A stretch of DNA of 35,794 nucleotides, taken from contig NZ_JAFBFA010000045.1 in the NCBI RefSeq assembly GCF_016909015.1, positions 1 to 35,794 of the forward strand, written 5' to 3'. The notes beneath the pieces are model-generated. The model was given only the letters and a program-made list of their open reading frames with translations, was not told where the DNA came from and ran no database searches. The translations under genes and the position numbers were made by a program. Numbering within the stretch: position 1 is the first letter of the stretch; every line of letters begins with the position of its first letter. This document shows positions 15,705 to 22,715 of the stretch, one piece after another. This stretch comes from Gracilibacillus alcaliphilus. GTDB taxonomy: Bacteria; Bacillota; Bacilli; Bacillales; Amphibacillaceae.

Positions 15705-15989
15705 GTGGCTTTAGAAGAGAAAGAACGAATTATTATTCCTGATGAGAATGGTGAAGAACACTTATTCGAGGTACTGTTTACCTTTGATGTGGATGAGTCA
15801 GGCCATTCCTATGTAGCAGTTGTCCCTGCAGAGCAGAAGGAAGATGAAGAAGTCGAAGTCTTTGCATTTCGTTATGAAGAAAAAGCAAATGATGATGATT
15901 TAGAGCTTTATCATATTGAATCAGAGGAAGAATGGGATATGGTAGAGGAAGTATTAAACACGATTGCAGACACCGATTTAACGGAATAA
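15705..15989 (+). CDS. yrzB: DUF1292 family protein YrzB
   Basis: A 94-residue, strongly acidic cytosolic protein of the DUF1292 (YrzB) family. It shows the usual opening RIIIPDENGEEHLFEVLFTF, the central EVEVFAFRYEE strand and the closing SEEEWDMVEEVLN. Function is unknown throughout the family. The GTG start is strongly supported by AAAGGAGG. It is the third gene of the ireB-ruvX-yrzB unit, 13 bases after ruvX. Confidence 0.92.
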   Translation: MALEEKERIIIPDENGEEHLFEVLFTFDVDESGHSYVAVVPAEQKEDEEVEVFAFRYEEKANDDDLELYHIESEEEWDMVEEVLNTIADTDLTE

Positions 15990-16411
15990 CGGACAAATTT
16001 TATGCTTTAATACCGATCGGCCTGCCAAAACAACAGAAAATGAGACAAGGGTAGTGCGGCAAAAGCTAAGTAGTTGTTTTTTGTTAAACAACCTCTATAA
16101 GAAATAGAATCGAGGGCCAATCCATTCATGGATCGGTCCTCGATTCATTTACATTATAAAAAAGTATATATGTTTATGGGTAACATAAAAGAAGAAAGAG
16201 GATGGAAGCGGAGAGAAGTCGAATCTTGCGAAAAGCGACTTCTCCTAGCGGGCATCTATCTTAACTAAAAGGTAAATAACCAAATGCTGCTCTTGGTGTT
16301 TCTTATATTGTCATGATAAAATGCAGGTCCTTGTTGGAAGCTATCGTATTGTTTCCCTTTTTTTTATTTTGTAGTATAATATAGCAGGTGAAAGGGGGGA
16401 AACCCTTAATT
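15990..16411. other. Hairpin-rich spacer before mltG
   Basis: A 420-base gap with three inverted repeats: GTTGTTT/AAACAAC near 16074-16092; a long imperfect one at 16107-16146 (GAATCGAGG with CCTCGATTC plus inner pairs), whose tail is only moderately T-rich and may end the yrzB transcript; and GAGAAGTCG/CGACTTCTC at 16213-16244. A -10 TATAAT is at 16375-16380 with TTGTTT 20 bases before it, the probable mltG promoter. No gene is seen. Confidence 0.55.
16107..16150 (+). terminator. Probable terminator after yrzB
   Basis: A 9-bp outer stem GAATCGAGG/CCTCGATTC with further inner pairing and a 6-base loop. The T content after it is low (ATTTACATT), so efficiency is uncertain. Confidence 0.5.
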
Positions 16412-17551
16412 ATGAGTGAAGAGAAGAAAAATAAACAAAAACTACCGAAATATAATGAATTAGCAGTTAAAAGGGCAAAAGATGTCTCCGTTGCTAGAAA
16501 AATTATTCTAATCCTACTGATTATATTTGCTATCATAGTAGTGGTTGGTGGTTTTTCTGCTTATCAATATATTCAAAAAGCGATCTCGCCAGTCGATCCC
16601 TCATCTAATCAAGAAGTAGAAATTACCATACCGTTGGGTGCCTCTAGTTCAGATATAGCTGATTTACTGGAAGAAGAAGGTTTGATTGAGAATAGCCTTG
16701 TTTACCGCTTTTATGTAAAACTACATAATATGGCTGATTTTCAAGCTGGTGAATATACTTTATCCCCTTCTATGACATTAGAGGAAATTTCAGAGGAATT
16801 GGCGACAGGGACACTTATGGAAGAAGCGGTGCTTCGTGTAACGGTTCCAGAAGGACGAAATATGGAAGAAATTGCTACTATTTATGAAGAAAATGCGGGT
16901 ATAAACCAAGAAGATTTTTTACAAAAAATGCAGGATGAATCTTATATAGAAGAACTGATAGATAACTATCCGGCGATCTTACATGAAGTGATATTAAATG
17001 AAGACATTATCTATCCATTGGAAGGTTATTTGTTCCCAGCAACCTATGAATTTTTTCATGATAAGCCAACTGTGGAAGAAGCCGTAACACAAATGTTAGA
17101 CAAAACAAATGAAATAGTGGACAGCCATCGAGAAGAGATCGAAGCGACTGATTTCTCTCTTCATGAGTTGTTGACATTTGCTTCCCTAGTAGAGGAGGAA
17201 GCACCTTCGGCAGAGGATAGACAACAGATTGCGGCAGTATTCTATAATAGGTTGGAAGACGGGATGAGGCTGCAGACCGACCCTACTGTTATATACGCAC
17301 ACGGGGAGCACATTCCTCGGTTAACGTATGATCACTATGAGATTGAATCGCCTTATAATACGTACTATGTAGATGGTTTGCCGGTAGGACCAATCGCTAA
17401 CTTTGGGGAAAGTTCATTAGTATCTGTTTTGGAACCAGCAGATAATAATTATTTCTATTTCCTAGCTGATTCAGAAGGCAATGTTTATTATTCAGAAACA
17501 TATGAAGAACATCAGCATTTGGAAGAAGAGTACATCCACAGCCAAGACTAA
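16412..17551 (+). CDS. mltG: Endolytic transglycosylase MltG (YrrL)
   Basis: MltG cuts nascent peptidoglycan near the membrane and sets glycan strand length. I set the start at the ATG at 16412; the open frame begins 24 bases earlier at a GTG, but the G-rich binding site AAAGGGGGGAAA lies between the two. That gives 379 residues: a basic cytosolic N-terminus, one membrane helix (about 31-52), a LysM-like region with ITIPLGASSSDIADLLEE, and the YceG catalytic domain. The catalytic glutamate is Glu261 in ASLVEEEAPS; FYNRL, LQTDPTVIY and SPYNTY are the other signatures. Confidence 0.95.
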   Translation: MSEEKKNKQKLPKYNELAVKRAKDVSVARKIILILLIIFAIIVVVGGFSAYQYIQKAISPVDPSSNQEVEITIPLGASSSDIADLLEEEGLIENSLVYRFYVKLHNMADFQAGEYTLSPSMTLEEISEELATGTLMEEAVLRVTVPEGRNMEEIATIYEENAGINQEDFLQKMQDESYIEELIDNYPAILHEVILNEDIIYPLEGYLFPATYEFFHDKPTVEEAVTQMLDKTNEIVDSHREEIEATDFSLHELLTFASLVEEEAPSAEDRQQIAAVFYNRLEDGMRLQTDPTVIYAHGEHIPRLTYDHYEIESPYNTYYVDGLPVGPIANFGESSLVSVLEPADNNYFYFLADSEGNVYYSETYEEHQHLEEEYIHSQD

Positions 17552-17574
17552 AGCAGGGATATCCCCTGCTTTTA
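17550..17574 (+). terminator. Hairpin at the mltG stop codon
   Basis: AAAGCAGGG (17550-17558) pairs perfectly with CCCTGCTTT (17564-17572) around a 5-base loop; only four T follow. It starts inside the mltG stop codon and lies 30 bases before the next gene's start, so it is probably a partial terminator or mRNA-end stabiliser. Confidence 0.6.
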
Positions 17575-17603
17575 CGCTGTTTGAAGAAGGGAGGGAGCGT
17601 TGG

Positions 17604-18245
17604 GTGAATTATGGGCAAGTCAATCATTATTTGTTAGATTTAATCGATAGTGAGCCAGAGTGGGTGCAAAAACTGCAATTACAGGCAGAAGCTCATCATG
17701 TTCCGATTATGGATAAGCAGGGGATTCGTCTTTTGCAGCAGCTAATCCGGCTCTATCAGCCGAAACGTATTTTGGAGATAGGGACGGCTATTGGATATTC
17801 TGCTTTACGCATGGTGGAAGCCAAAAATGATCTGCAGGTTGTTACCATAGAAAGAAATGAAGAAATGTATAAACAAGCCCTTCATAACATACAAGAACAA
17901 GGTCAAACAGAACACATTAAGGTTATTTTTGGCGATGCATTAGAAACCGTAGATAAGGTGGAACCACTGGCTGATTTCAATATGATTTTTATAGATGCAG
18001 CTAAAGGTCAATACCGGCATTTCTTTGACTTATATCAGCCTTTGTTACACGCTGGAGGTGTAATTGTAACAGATAATGTACTATTCCGCGGTTTTGTGGC
18101 CAATCCGGAAGAAGCACCTAAGCGATTACGCAATATGTCAGCCAAGATAGATCAATATAATCGCTGGTTGTTAGAACATGAAGATTATGATACGGTTATC
18201 CTCCCGGTTGGGGACGGGGTCGCTATTAGTGTAAGGAGATATTAA
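17604..18245 (+). CDS. trmR: tRNA 5-hydroxyuridine methyltransferase TrmR (YrrM)
   Basis: TrmR converts 5-hydroxyuridine at tRNA position 34 to 5-methoxyuridine using S-adenosylmethionine. The open frame runs back into mltG, but a GTG at 17604 with GGGAGGGAG seven bases before it is the clear start. It gives 213 residues, close to the B. subtilis length. It is a class I methyltransferase of the O-methyltransferase (COMT-like) family: SAM motif LEIGTAIGYSA, acidic IERNEEM, FIDAAKGQY and VTDNVLFRG. In B. subtilis the gene is followed by yrrN and yrrO, which make the hydroxylated substrate; here they are absent and greA comes next. Confidence 0.9.
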   Translation: MNYGQVNHYLLDLIDSEPEWVQKLQLQAEAHHVPIMDKQGIRLLQQLIRLYQPKRILEIGTAIGYSALRMVEAKNDLQVVTIERNEEMYKQALHNIQEQGQTEHIKVIFGDALETVDKVEPLADFNMIFIDAAKGQYRHFFDLYQPLLHAGGVIVTDNVLFRGFVANPEEAPKRLRNMSAKIDQYNRWLLEHEDYDTVILPVGDGVAISVRRY

Positions 18246-18672
18246 TATTTTCGGCTACCATAACATATATAAATACTTCTTGATTTCCTGTTTTTTGTTA
18301 TCCTTTGCTTGATTTGGTTTGAAGCTTCGGAAACTTCAGCAGGTTTAAATGAGTAGAAACAGACTGAAATATCTAAGAATTTTGTCGCTTTTTAGCAGAT
18401 GATAGTAAGGTTTAATAGAGGAAATAAAATATCTGTCAATTCATAAATGAAGTCAACAATAATGGTTGAAAAATAATTAAAAATCTGAGATAGTATTATC
18501 TAGAGTATTTTCATGATTATTATAAGTGCTATTTCTGGATAAGGTTTCATATCATGTATGAGTGTGTGTTCAAAAAACTTGCTGGGTCATTTTTATGGAA
18601 CTATTTTGAAGCACCTTTATAAAGATATTCCTTATCTGATATATAGTAGATTGAAGGAGAGTGTGAAGGGTT
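18246..18672. other. AT-rich spacer between trmR and greA
   Basis: A 427-base gap where B. subtilis carries yrrN, yrrO and udk. Apart from the degenerate repeat at 18562-18618 I see no gene fragment recognisable as those genes and no clear promoter for greA. Confidence 0.5.
18562..18618. repeat. Internally deleted repeat derivative E
   Basis: It begins GTGTGTGTTCAAAAAACTT, like the left end of copy A, and ends GTCATTTTTATGGAACTATT then TTGAAGCACCTTT, which aligns with the right 33 bases of copy A. The middle of the element is missing. Confidence 0.5.
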
Positions 18673-19149
18673 ATGGCAGAAGAAAAAGAATTTTATATGA
18701 CAGAAGATGGTCTCAAAAAGTTAGAAGAAGAATTAGAATTTTTGAAAATAGAAAGACGCCAAGAAGTAGTGGAACGCATCAAAATTGCACGGGATTTTGG
18801 TGATCTTTCAGAGAATTCAGAGTATGATGCAGCGAAGGACGAGCAGGCATTTGTAGAAGCGCGAATTGTACAAGTAGAGAACATGATTCGAAATGCCGTG
18901 ATTATTACAAATGAAGAGGAAAATTCTGGAATCGTTTCATTGGGAAGAACGATTACTTTTCAGGAATTGCCTGATGGGGAAGAAGAAAGCTATACCATTG
19001 TAGGTAGTGCAGAAGCAGACCCATTTGAAGGAAAGATCTCCAATGACTCCCCAATTGCTAAAAGCTTGTTAGGTCACGCTATTGGTGAAGAAGTTATCGT
19101 TCCTACACCAGCCGGCGAAATGAATGTAAAAATTTTAAATGTAGAGTAA
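18673..19149 (+). CDS. greA: Transcription elongation factor GreA
   Basis: GreA enters the secondary channel of backtracked RNA polymerase and triggers cleavage of the transcript 3' end. The 158-residue protein has the N-terminal coiled coil with the acidic tip (DFGDLSENSEYDAAK) and the C-terminal FKBP-like domain (YTIVGSAEADP, SPIAKSLLGHAIGEEV). The start follows GAAGGGTT with a stronger GAAGGAGAG slightly upstream. It is monocistronic: a strong terminator follows directly. Confidence 0.97.
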   Translation: MAEEKEFYMTEDGLKKLEEELEFLKIERRQEVVERIKIARDFGDLSENSEYDAAKDEQAFVEARIVQVENMIRNAVIITNEEENSGIVSLGRTITFQELPDGEEESYTIVGSAEADPFEGKISNDSPIAKSLLGHAIGEEVIVPTPAGEMNVKILNVE

Positions 19150-19156
19150 TGAATAA

Positions 19157-19190
19157 ATGGATGTCAAGTGTGCAGATGACATCCATTTTT
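19157..19190 (+). terminator. Intrinsic terminator after greA
   Basis: ATGGATGTCA (19157-19166) pairs perfectly with TGACATCCAT (19177-19186), followed by TTTTG. Confidence 0.85.
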
Positions 19191-19224
19191 GTCATGGTTT
19201 AAATCGATGTTGGCTCTAATACAT

Positions 19225-19333
19225 GTGCGTGTGCAACAAGTTCGATAAAAATGTGGGTGATCTAGTAGAAGTTCCTCTATCTCCAACTTCGACATTCGCT
19301 GTAGCATTTCTATTGGACTTTTTGAACATCCTC
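19225..19333. repeat. Dispersed inverted-end repeat, short copy B
   Basis: A 109-base element in the same orientation as copy A. It starts GTGCGTGTGCAACAAGTTCG, keeps ATAAAAATG and the core GTAGAAGTTCCTCTA, and ends TTGGACTTTTTGAACATCC. Its right end overlaps the last codons of the minus-strand KTSC-like gene. The flanking bases do not show an obvious duplication. Confidence 0.75.
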
Positions 19334-19537
19334 TATATGGGTTGCTAGCTGTTCAATCATCCTTTCCTTTTCGAGGGAAATAATTAATTGAAAAACGACC
19401 GCCTCAGAAATCGAATGATAACGTATCGTCTTCCCGTTAACAAAATGGATATCAAGTAATTGATAGTCCTTATCATAGCTGATGGCGTCAAAAGGGATAT
19501 TCTCCCACAGCGTTCGGTCAAAAGTAGTTGTTAGCAT
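19310..19537 (-). CDS. KTSC-domain-like small protein
   Basis: A 75-residue protein. The middle, YDKDYQLLDIHFVNGKTIRY followed by HSISEAVVFQLIIS, fits the KTSC fold (a beta hairpin with a VNG turn and a following helix), a domain found alone or fused to lysyl-tRNA synthetase or nucleases in other bacteria; its function is unknown. The start is well supported by AAAGGAGTG on the minus strand. The last seven residues (EDVQKVQ) and the stop codon are encoded by the end of repeat copy B, so the native C-terminus may have been replaced. There is no partner gene. Confidence 0.65.
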   Translation of the reverse strand: MLTTTFDRTLWENIPFDAISYDKDYQLLDIHFVNGKTIRYHSISEAVVFQLIISLEKERMIEQLATHIEDVQKVQ

Positions 19538-19769
19538 GAAAACACTCCTTTATGGATTCGATTTTTGATGAGGCATAACCGTAACTGGATTGTTATATCC
19601 TGTCACTAAACGGAAAATACTTGTCTAACTAACTTTATTCTATATATATGGTGATTTCCCTGCGACTATGACAAAAATAGAAGAAAATCGATTCATTTTT
19701 CTAAACTTTGGTTTGGTCGTGGAGAACTTATCTTTTTTTTAGTATAATATATAGAGGGAGGGAGCAGAG

Positions 19770-20384
19770 ATGACTGATAACAATGAGAGCAACACAAGAA
19801 GAGATCGATTTGAGAAGAAGAGAACAAATACAAAAGCAATTACATGGCTAAGCATAATTGGCGGCTCATTAATTGTTGCTCTAATCGTGGTCATTTCCGT
19901 GAATTTGGGTAATGACTCGTCCGCAGCAAATGATAACCAAAACACAGCTGAATTTGCTTTAGGTTCATCTAATGATAAAGAAGAGAAAAAAGGTTTAGAA
20001 GTCAATGAGGTAGAAGGCGAAGACGATGAGGAAGATGAAAATGAATTGAAAGAGGTAGAGTCTAGTGACAGTAATGTAGCGAGAGCCTATGAAAGCAATT
20101 GGGAACCAATCGGTACGTCCCAAAGTGGGCCGCACACTACATCCTTCGATAAAAATTCTACGGATTGGCAAGAAATGAAAAAGGCTGTTGAAGTAGCCAC
20201 AGGCATTCCGAGTGATGAGCAAGTAGAGTGGTGGTTTGGCAGTGCAGGAGAACAAGGAGTAGAAGCAACCGTTTCACCAAAATCAAATCAAGACGAAGTA
20301 TACCGGGTACATCTGGAGTGGGTTGATGGGGAAGGTTGGAAGCCGGTATTGGTGGAAGAACTAATTAGTAATGATAGAGGGTAA
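19770..20384 (+). CDS. yrrS: YrrS-like membrane-anchored protein (DUF1510)
   Basis: A 204-residue protein with a basic cytosolic N-terminus, one membrane helix (about 24-45: ITWLSIIGGSLIVALIVVI), a low-complexity acidic linker (about 68-100, rich in Asp and Glu) and a C-terminal outside domain with WEPIGTSQSGPH, DWQEM, WWFGSAG and HLEWVDGEGWKPVLVEEL. This matches the YrrS/DUF1510 family. In B. subtilis yrrS lies with pbpI, a class B penicillin-binding protein; pbpI is missing here and mtnN follows directly. AGGGAGGGAG gives the ATG, and a TATAAT box (19743-19748) precedes it with a poor -35. Confidence 0.88.
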   Translation: MTDNNESNTRRDRFEKKRTNTKAITWLSIIGGSLIVALIVVISVNLGNDSSAANDNQNTAEFALGSSNDKEEKKGLEVNEVEGEDDEEDENELKEVESSDSNVARAYESNWEPIGTSQSGPHTTSFDKNSTDWQEMKKAVEVATGIPSDEQVEWWFGSAGEQGVEATVSPKSNQDEVYRVHLEWVDGEGWKPVLVEELISNDRG

Positions 20385-20405
20385 CTGCAGTAGGGAGGTA
20401 CATGG

Positions 20406-21101
20406 ATGATTGGTATTATTGGAGCAATGGATGAAGAAATAGAATTATTAAAGAACGAGATGGAATGGAAAGAAACAGTACGGGTAGCTAATGGTGAGTT
20501 TTATATTGGCACAATGGCTGGTAAAGAGGTTGTGGTGCTGAAATCAGGAATTGGTAAGGTAAATGCTGCCATTGCCACCACGATCCTGTTTGAACGTTTC
20601 CATCCAAGTGTTGTTATTAATACAGGTTCAGCCGGGGGATTCCATCCAAGTTTAGAGGTTGGTGATGTGGTTATTTCCTCAGATGTGGTGCATCATGATG
20701 TGGATGTGACTGCCTTTGACTATCAATATGGACAAGTACCAGGTCTCCCGCCAGTGTTTCAGGCTGACCCGGTCCTAGTTGAAAAGGCATTATATGCAGT
20801 AAAGCAATTAGATAATGTTCAGGCAATGAAAGGCTTAATTAGTACAGGTGATGCTTTCATGGAGGATGCGGACAAAGTGGAAGCTGTCAGAAAGGTCTTT
20901 CCTTCCATGATTGCTGCCGAGATGGAAGCCGCGGCCATTGCGCAAGTCTGTTATCAATATGCCAGACCATTTGTAGTGATTCGTGCATTATCAGATATAG
21001 CCGGAAAGAACTCGTCTATTTCTTTTGACGAATTTCTGAAGATTGCTTCTGCTAATGCTGCTAACATTATTGTAAACGTAGTAGAAAATTTAGACGAATA
21101 G
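20406..21101 (+). CDS. mtnN: 5'-methylthioadenosine/S-adenosylhomocysteine nucleosidase
   Basis: MtnN removes adenine from MTA, SAH and 5'-deoxyadenosine, recycling products of SAM-dependent methylation and polyamine synthesis. The 231-residue protein is full length. Catalytic Asp197 sits in ALSDIAG, the purine/ribose contacts in GDAFM and AAEMEAAAIAQV, and the N-terminal GAMDEEI carries the acid that activates water. It starts 21 bases after yrrS, behind GGGAGG, so the two are cotranscribed. Its stop lies inside a bidirectional terminator shared with sigK. Confidence 0.97.
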   Translation: MIGIIGAMDEEIELLKNEMEWKETVRVANGEFYIGTMAGKEVVVLKSGIGKVNAAIATTILFERFHPSVVINTGSAGGFHPSLEVGDVVISSDVVHHDVDVTAFDYQYGQVPGLPPVFQADPVLVEKALYAVKQLDNVQAMKGLISTGDAFMEDADKVEAVRKVFPSMIAAEMEAAAIAQVCYQYARPFVVIRALSDIAGKNSSISFDEFLKIASANAANIIVNVVENLDE

Positions 21102-21124
21102 CTGTCGTCCTCACGACAGCTATT
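21097..21124. terminator. Bidirectional terminator between mtnN and sigK
   Basis: A perfect 12-bp inverted repeat AATAGCTGTCGT/ACGACAGCTATT with a 4-base loop. It covers the stop codons of both convergent genes. T-rich tails are short on both strands. Confidence 0.75.
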
Positions 21125-21818
21125 TTAATTCATTCCGGTAGTATTCATGAAAGACCTTCATTAATGCCCGCTTCTCTATTCGAGAAACATAGCTTCGCGA
21201 AATGTTTAATTTACTGGCAATTTCCCGTTGGGTGAGTTCATCTGTATTTCCTAAGCCAAATCTTGCAATCAGTACTTCTTTTTCACGCTTATCAAGTACA
21301 CGTAAGTATTTTTGGATTTTTTTCAGTTCCATGTGCAGCTGAATGGCCTCTGTTATATCTTCATTATCTGCTTCAAGAATATCGATCAGACTAATTTGAT
21401 TTCCTTCTTTATCTTGACCAATCGGATCTTGTAATGAAATATCTTTCTTGGTTTTTTTTGTGGCTCGCAAATACATAAGAATCTCATTTTCAATACAGCG
21501 GGCGGCATAGGTTGCCAGTTTGGTTCCTTTCCCACTGGAATAGCTTTCAATCCCTTTAATCAATCCGATGGTGCCGATAGAAATTAAGTCTTCCGGTTCT
21601 TCCTGGGTGTTTTCAAATTTCTTCACGATATGAGCGACTAAACGCAAGTTATGTTCAATTAATTTATTGCGTGCATGCTCATCTCCTTCATGAAGCCGTT
21701 TTATCATTTCTTGCTCTTCTTCAGGGGGAAGCGGCTGTGGGAAGGTATTTTGTTTGACATAAGCAACAAAGAATAGAGCCTCTTTAAACATAGCTAACAG
21801 ACCTAGCAGAATGGACAT
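21120..21818 (-). CDS. sigK: Sporulation sigma factor K, intact gene
   Basis: SigK directs late mother-cell transcription (spore coat, cortex maturation). The 232-residue protein is contiguous. It begins with a hydrophobic pro-sequence of about 20 residues (MSILLGLLAMFKEALFFVAY) that the intramembrane protease SpoIVFB removes in B. subtilis. Region 2 contains HNLRLVAHIVKKF, LISIGTIGLIKGIESY and TYAARCIENEILMYLR. Region 4 has LTQREIASKLNISRSYVSRIEKRAL. No skin-type element interrupts the gene, so sigK here needs no DNA rearrangement. AGGAGGTG precedes the ATG. Confidence 0.97.
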   Translation of the reverse strand: MSILLGLLAMFKEALFFVAYVKQNTFPQPLPPEEEQEMIKRLHEGDEHARNKLIEHNLRLVAHIVKKFENTQEEPEDLISIGTIGLIKGIESYSSGKGTKLATYAARCIENEILMYLRATKKTKKDISLQDPIGQDKEGNQISLIDILEADNEDITEAIQLHMELKKIQKYLRVLDKREKEVLIARFGLGNTDELTQREIASKLNISRSYVSRIEKRALMKVFHEYYRNELK

Positions 21819-21860
21819 ACAACACCTCCTAAGAGAGTCTGGGTATTTGCCTATACCTTC

Positions 21861-21889
21861 ATCGTATGCAGAGGTGTTGTCCGAAGTGC
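21861..21889 (-). promoter_or_regulatory. Candidate sigma-E/sigma-K type promoter of sigK
   Basis: On the minus strand CATACGAT (21861-21868) resembles the mother-cell -10 consensus CATACAAT. The -35 region, 15 bases upstream, reads GCACTT, a weak match. In B. subtilis sigK is transcribed by sigma-E with SpoIIID and then by sigma-K. The spacer contains CAACACCTC, complementary to the ribosome binding site region of sigK. Confidence 0.55.
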
Positions 21890-21933
21890 TAAAGAAAGTG
21901 CAGCTTGCATTTTTTTTCTGCCCATTTGTTTAA

Positions 21934-22006
21934 GTGCGTATGCAACAAGCTGTCAACTTGGAAGCAATTCAATACTTACTTATTTGATGCCTTTTTGAAC
22001 AATCTC
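21934..22006. repeat. Internally deleted repeat derivative D
   Basis: A 73-base segment whose ends, GTGCGTATGCAACAAG and CTTTTTGAACAATCTC, match the two ends of copy B, while the 40 bases between are unrelated. It lies between sigK and the sda terminator. Confidence 0.55.
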
Positions 22007-22012
22007 TAAGAG

Positions 22013-22046
22013 AATAAAAAACACTTAGTCAATAAGTGACTAAGTG
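22013..22046 (-). terminator. Intrinsic terminator of sda
   Basis: Perfect 10-bp stem CACTTAGTCA/TGACTAAGTG (22022-22031, 22037-22046), followed on the minus strand by TTTTTTATT. Confidence 0.85.
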
Positions 22047-22054
22047 CTGGAGCT

Positions 22055-22201
22055 CTATATTTGATTAGCAGCGTCAACGGGATCAATTAATGACCTTCTT
22101 TTCATTTCTTCTTCCATTAAGTGAATGAATTCATGGCTTAGGCTTAATTCATTTGCTCTATGATAGGATTCAATGAGCAGCTCGTCTGATAATCTCTCCA
22201 T
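22055..22201 (-). CDS. sda: Sporulation checkpoint protein Sda
   Basis: Sda is a tiny helical hairpin that binds sporulation histidine kinase KinA and blocks the phosphorelay when replication is unfinished or newly initiated. The frame encodes 48 residues opening MERLSDELLIESYHRANELS. The block LSDELLIESY is identical to B. subtilis Sda as I know it, and the helix continues with EFIHLMEEEMKRRSL. The binding site is GGGAGGGG on the minus strand. The place upstream of yqeG agrees with B. subtilis, and a DnaA-box cluster lies upstream. It is below the size limit of most gene finders. Confidence 0.95.
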   Translation of the reverse strand: MERLSDELLIESYHRANELSLSHEFIHLMEEEMKRRSLIDPVDAANQI

Positions 22202-22245
22202 TGTGTCCCCTCCCACAAATAGGTTGTCCATTCCATGTAATAGTT

Positions 22246-22274
22246 AATGTAGCATGAATTAATTAAATCAACAA
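22246..22274 (-). promoter_or_regulatory. Candidate promoter of sda
   Basis: Minus strand: -35 TTGTTG (22269-22274), 17-base spacer, -10 TACATT (22246-22251). It is a moderate match. The DnaA boxes start nine bases upstream of the -35. Confidence 0.45.
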
Positions 22275-22282
22275 CCGAACAA

Positions 22283-22382
22283 TTATCTACACCTCATTGT
22301 TTATAACTTGTGTATAAAAGGATAATATATAGGGTAAAGGTAGCTGCAATCACTGTGGAAATTGTGTATAAAGTTATCCACA
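22283..22382. promoter_or_regulatory. DnaA-box cluster upstream of sda
   Basis: Within 100 bases there are one perfect box TTATCCACA (22374-22382) and two TTATACACA boxes on the opposite strand (22309-22317 and 22363-22371). Near matches are TTATCTACA (22283-22291), TGTTTATAA (22298-22306) and TGTGGAAAT (22354-22362). DnaA is known to control sda in B. subtilis. The orientation and spacing here suit cooperative DnaA binding beside the sda promoter. Confidence 0.85.
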
Positions 22383-22646
22383 ATTCATTTCTTGTAAAAA
22401 ATTGTCGAACGATTCTTAAATTTATTATGCATAATCGAACTAAAAAGTACCTTAGCTTCTTTGTTGAAAATGCTATGCAAACGGGCTAAGAGCACGTATA
22501 AACATGCATTGCTTTCTTTCTCAAGAAATCGATCGGACTAACTACAAATACTGATGTCAATAGATGGTATGCGATTTCCGAGGTGCGAAAGTTAGAGTAT
22601 ATAATATATCTTTCAGCATCTTTTTGATGATAATTCTTAGTTTCCT

Positions 22647-22675
22647 TTGAATAAAACGCCAAAATTGTTTATCAT
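22647..22675 (+). promoter_or_regulatory. Promoter of the yqeG-yqeM operon
   Basis: -35 TTGAAT (22647-22652), 17-base spacer, -10 TATCAT (22670-22675). It lies inside the open frame that extends upstream of yqeG and so argues that translation begins later, at 22716. Confidence 0.75.
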
Positions 22676-22715
22676 AGATAGAGGTATGTATATTGATAGT
22701 AGAGGTGGACGTATT

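Noticed and set aside
18558..18803. ORF overlapping the start of greA
   Set aside because: It overlaps greA in another frame, begins in repeat derivative E, and its late part is greA read out of frame.
22283..22382. DnaA-box cluster as a replication origin
   Set aside because: No dnaA, dnaN or unwinding element is nearby, and DnaA boxes upstream of sda are the known arrangement in B. subtilis. A regulatory role explains them better.
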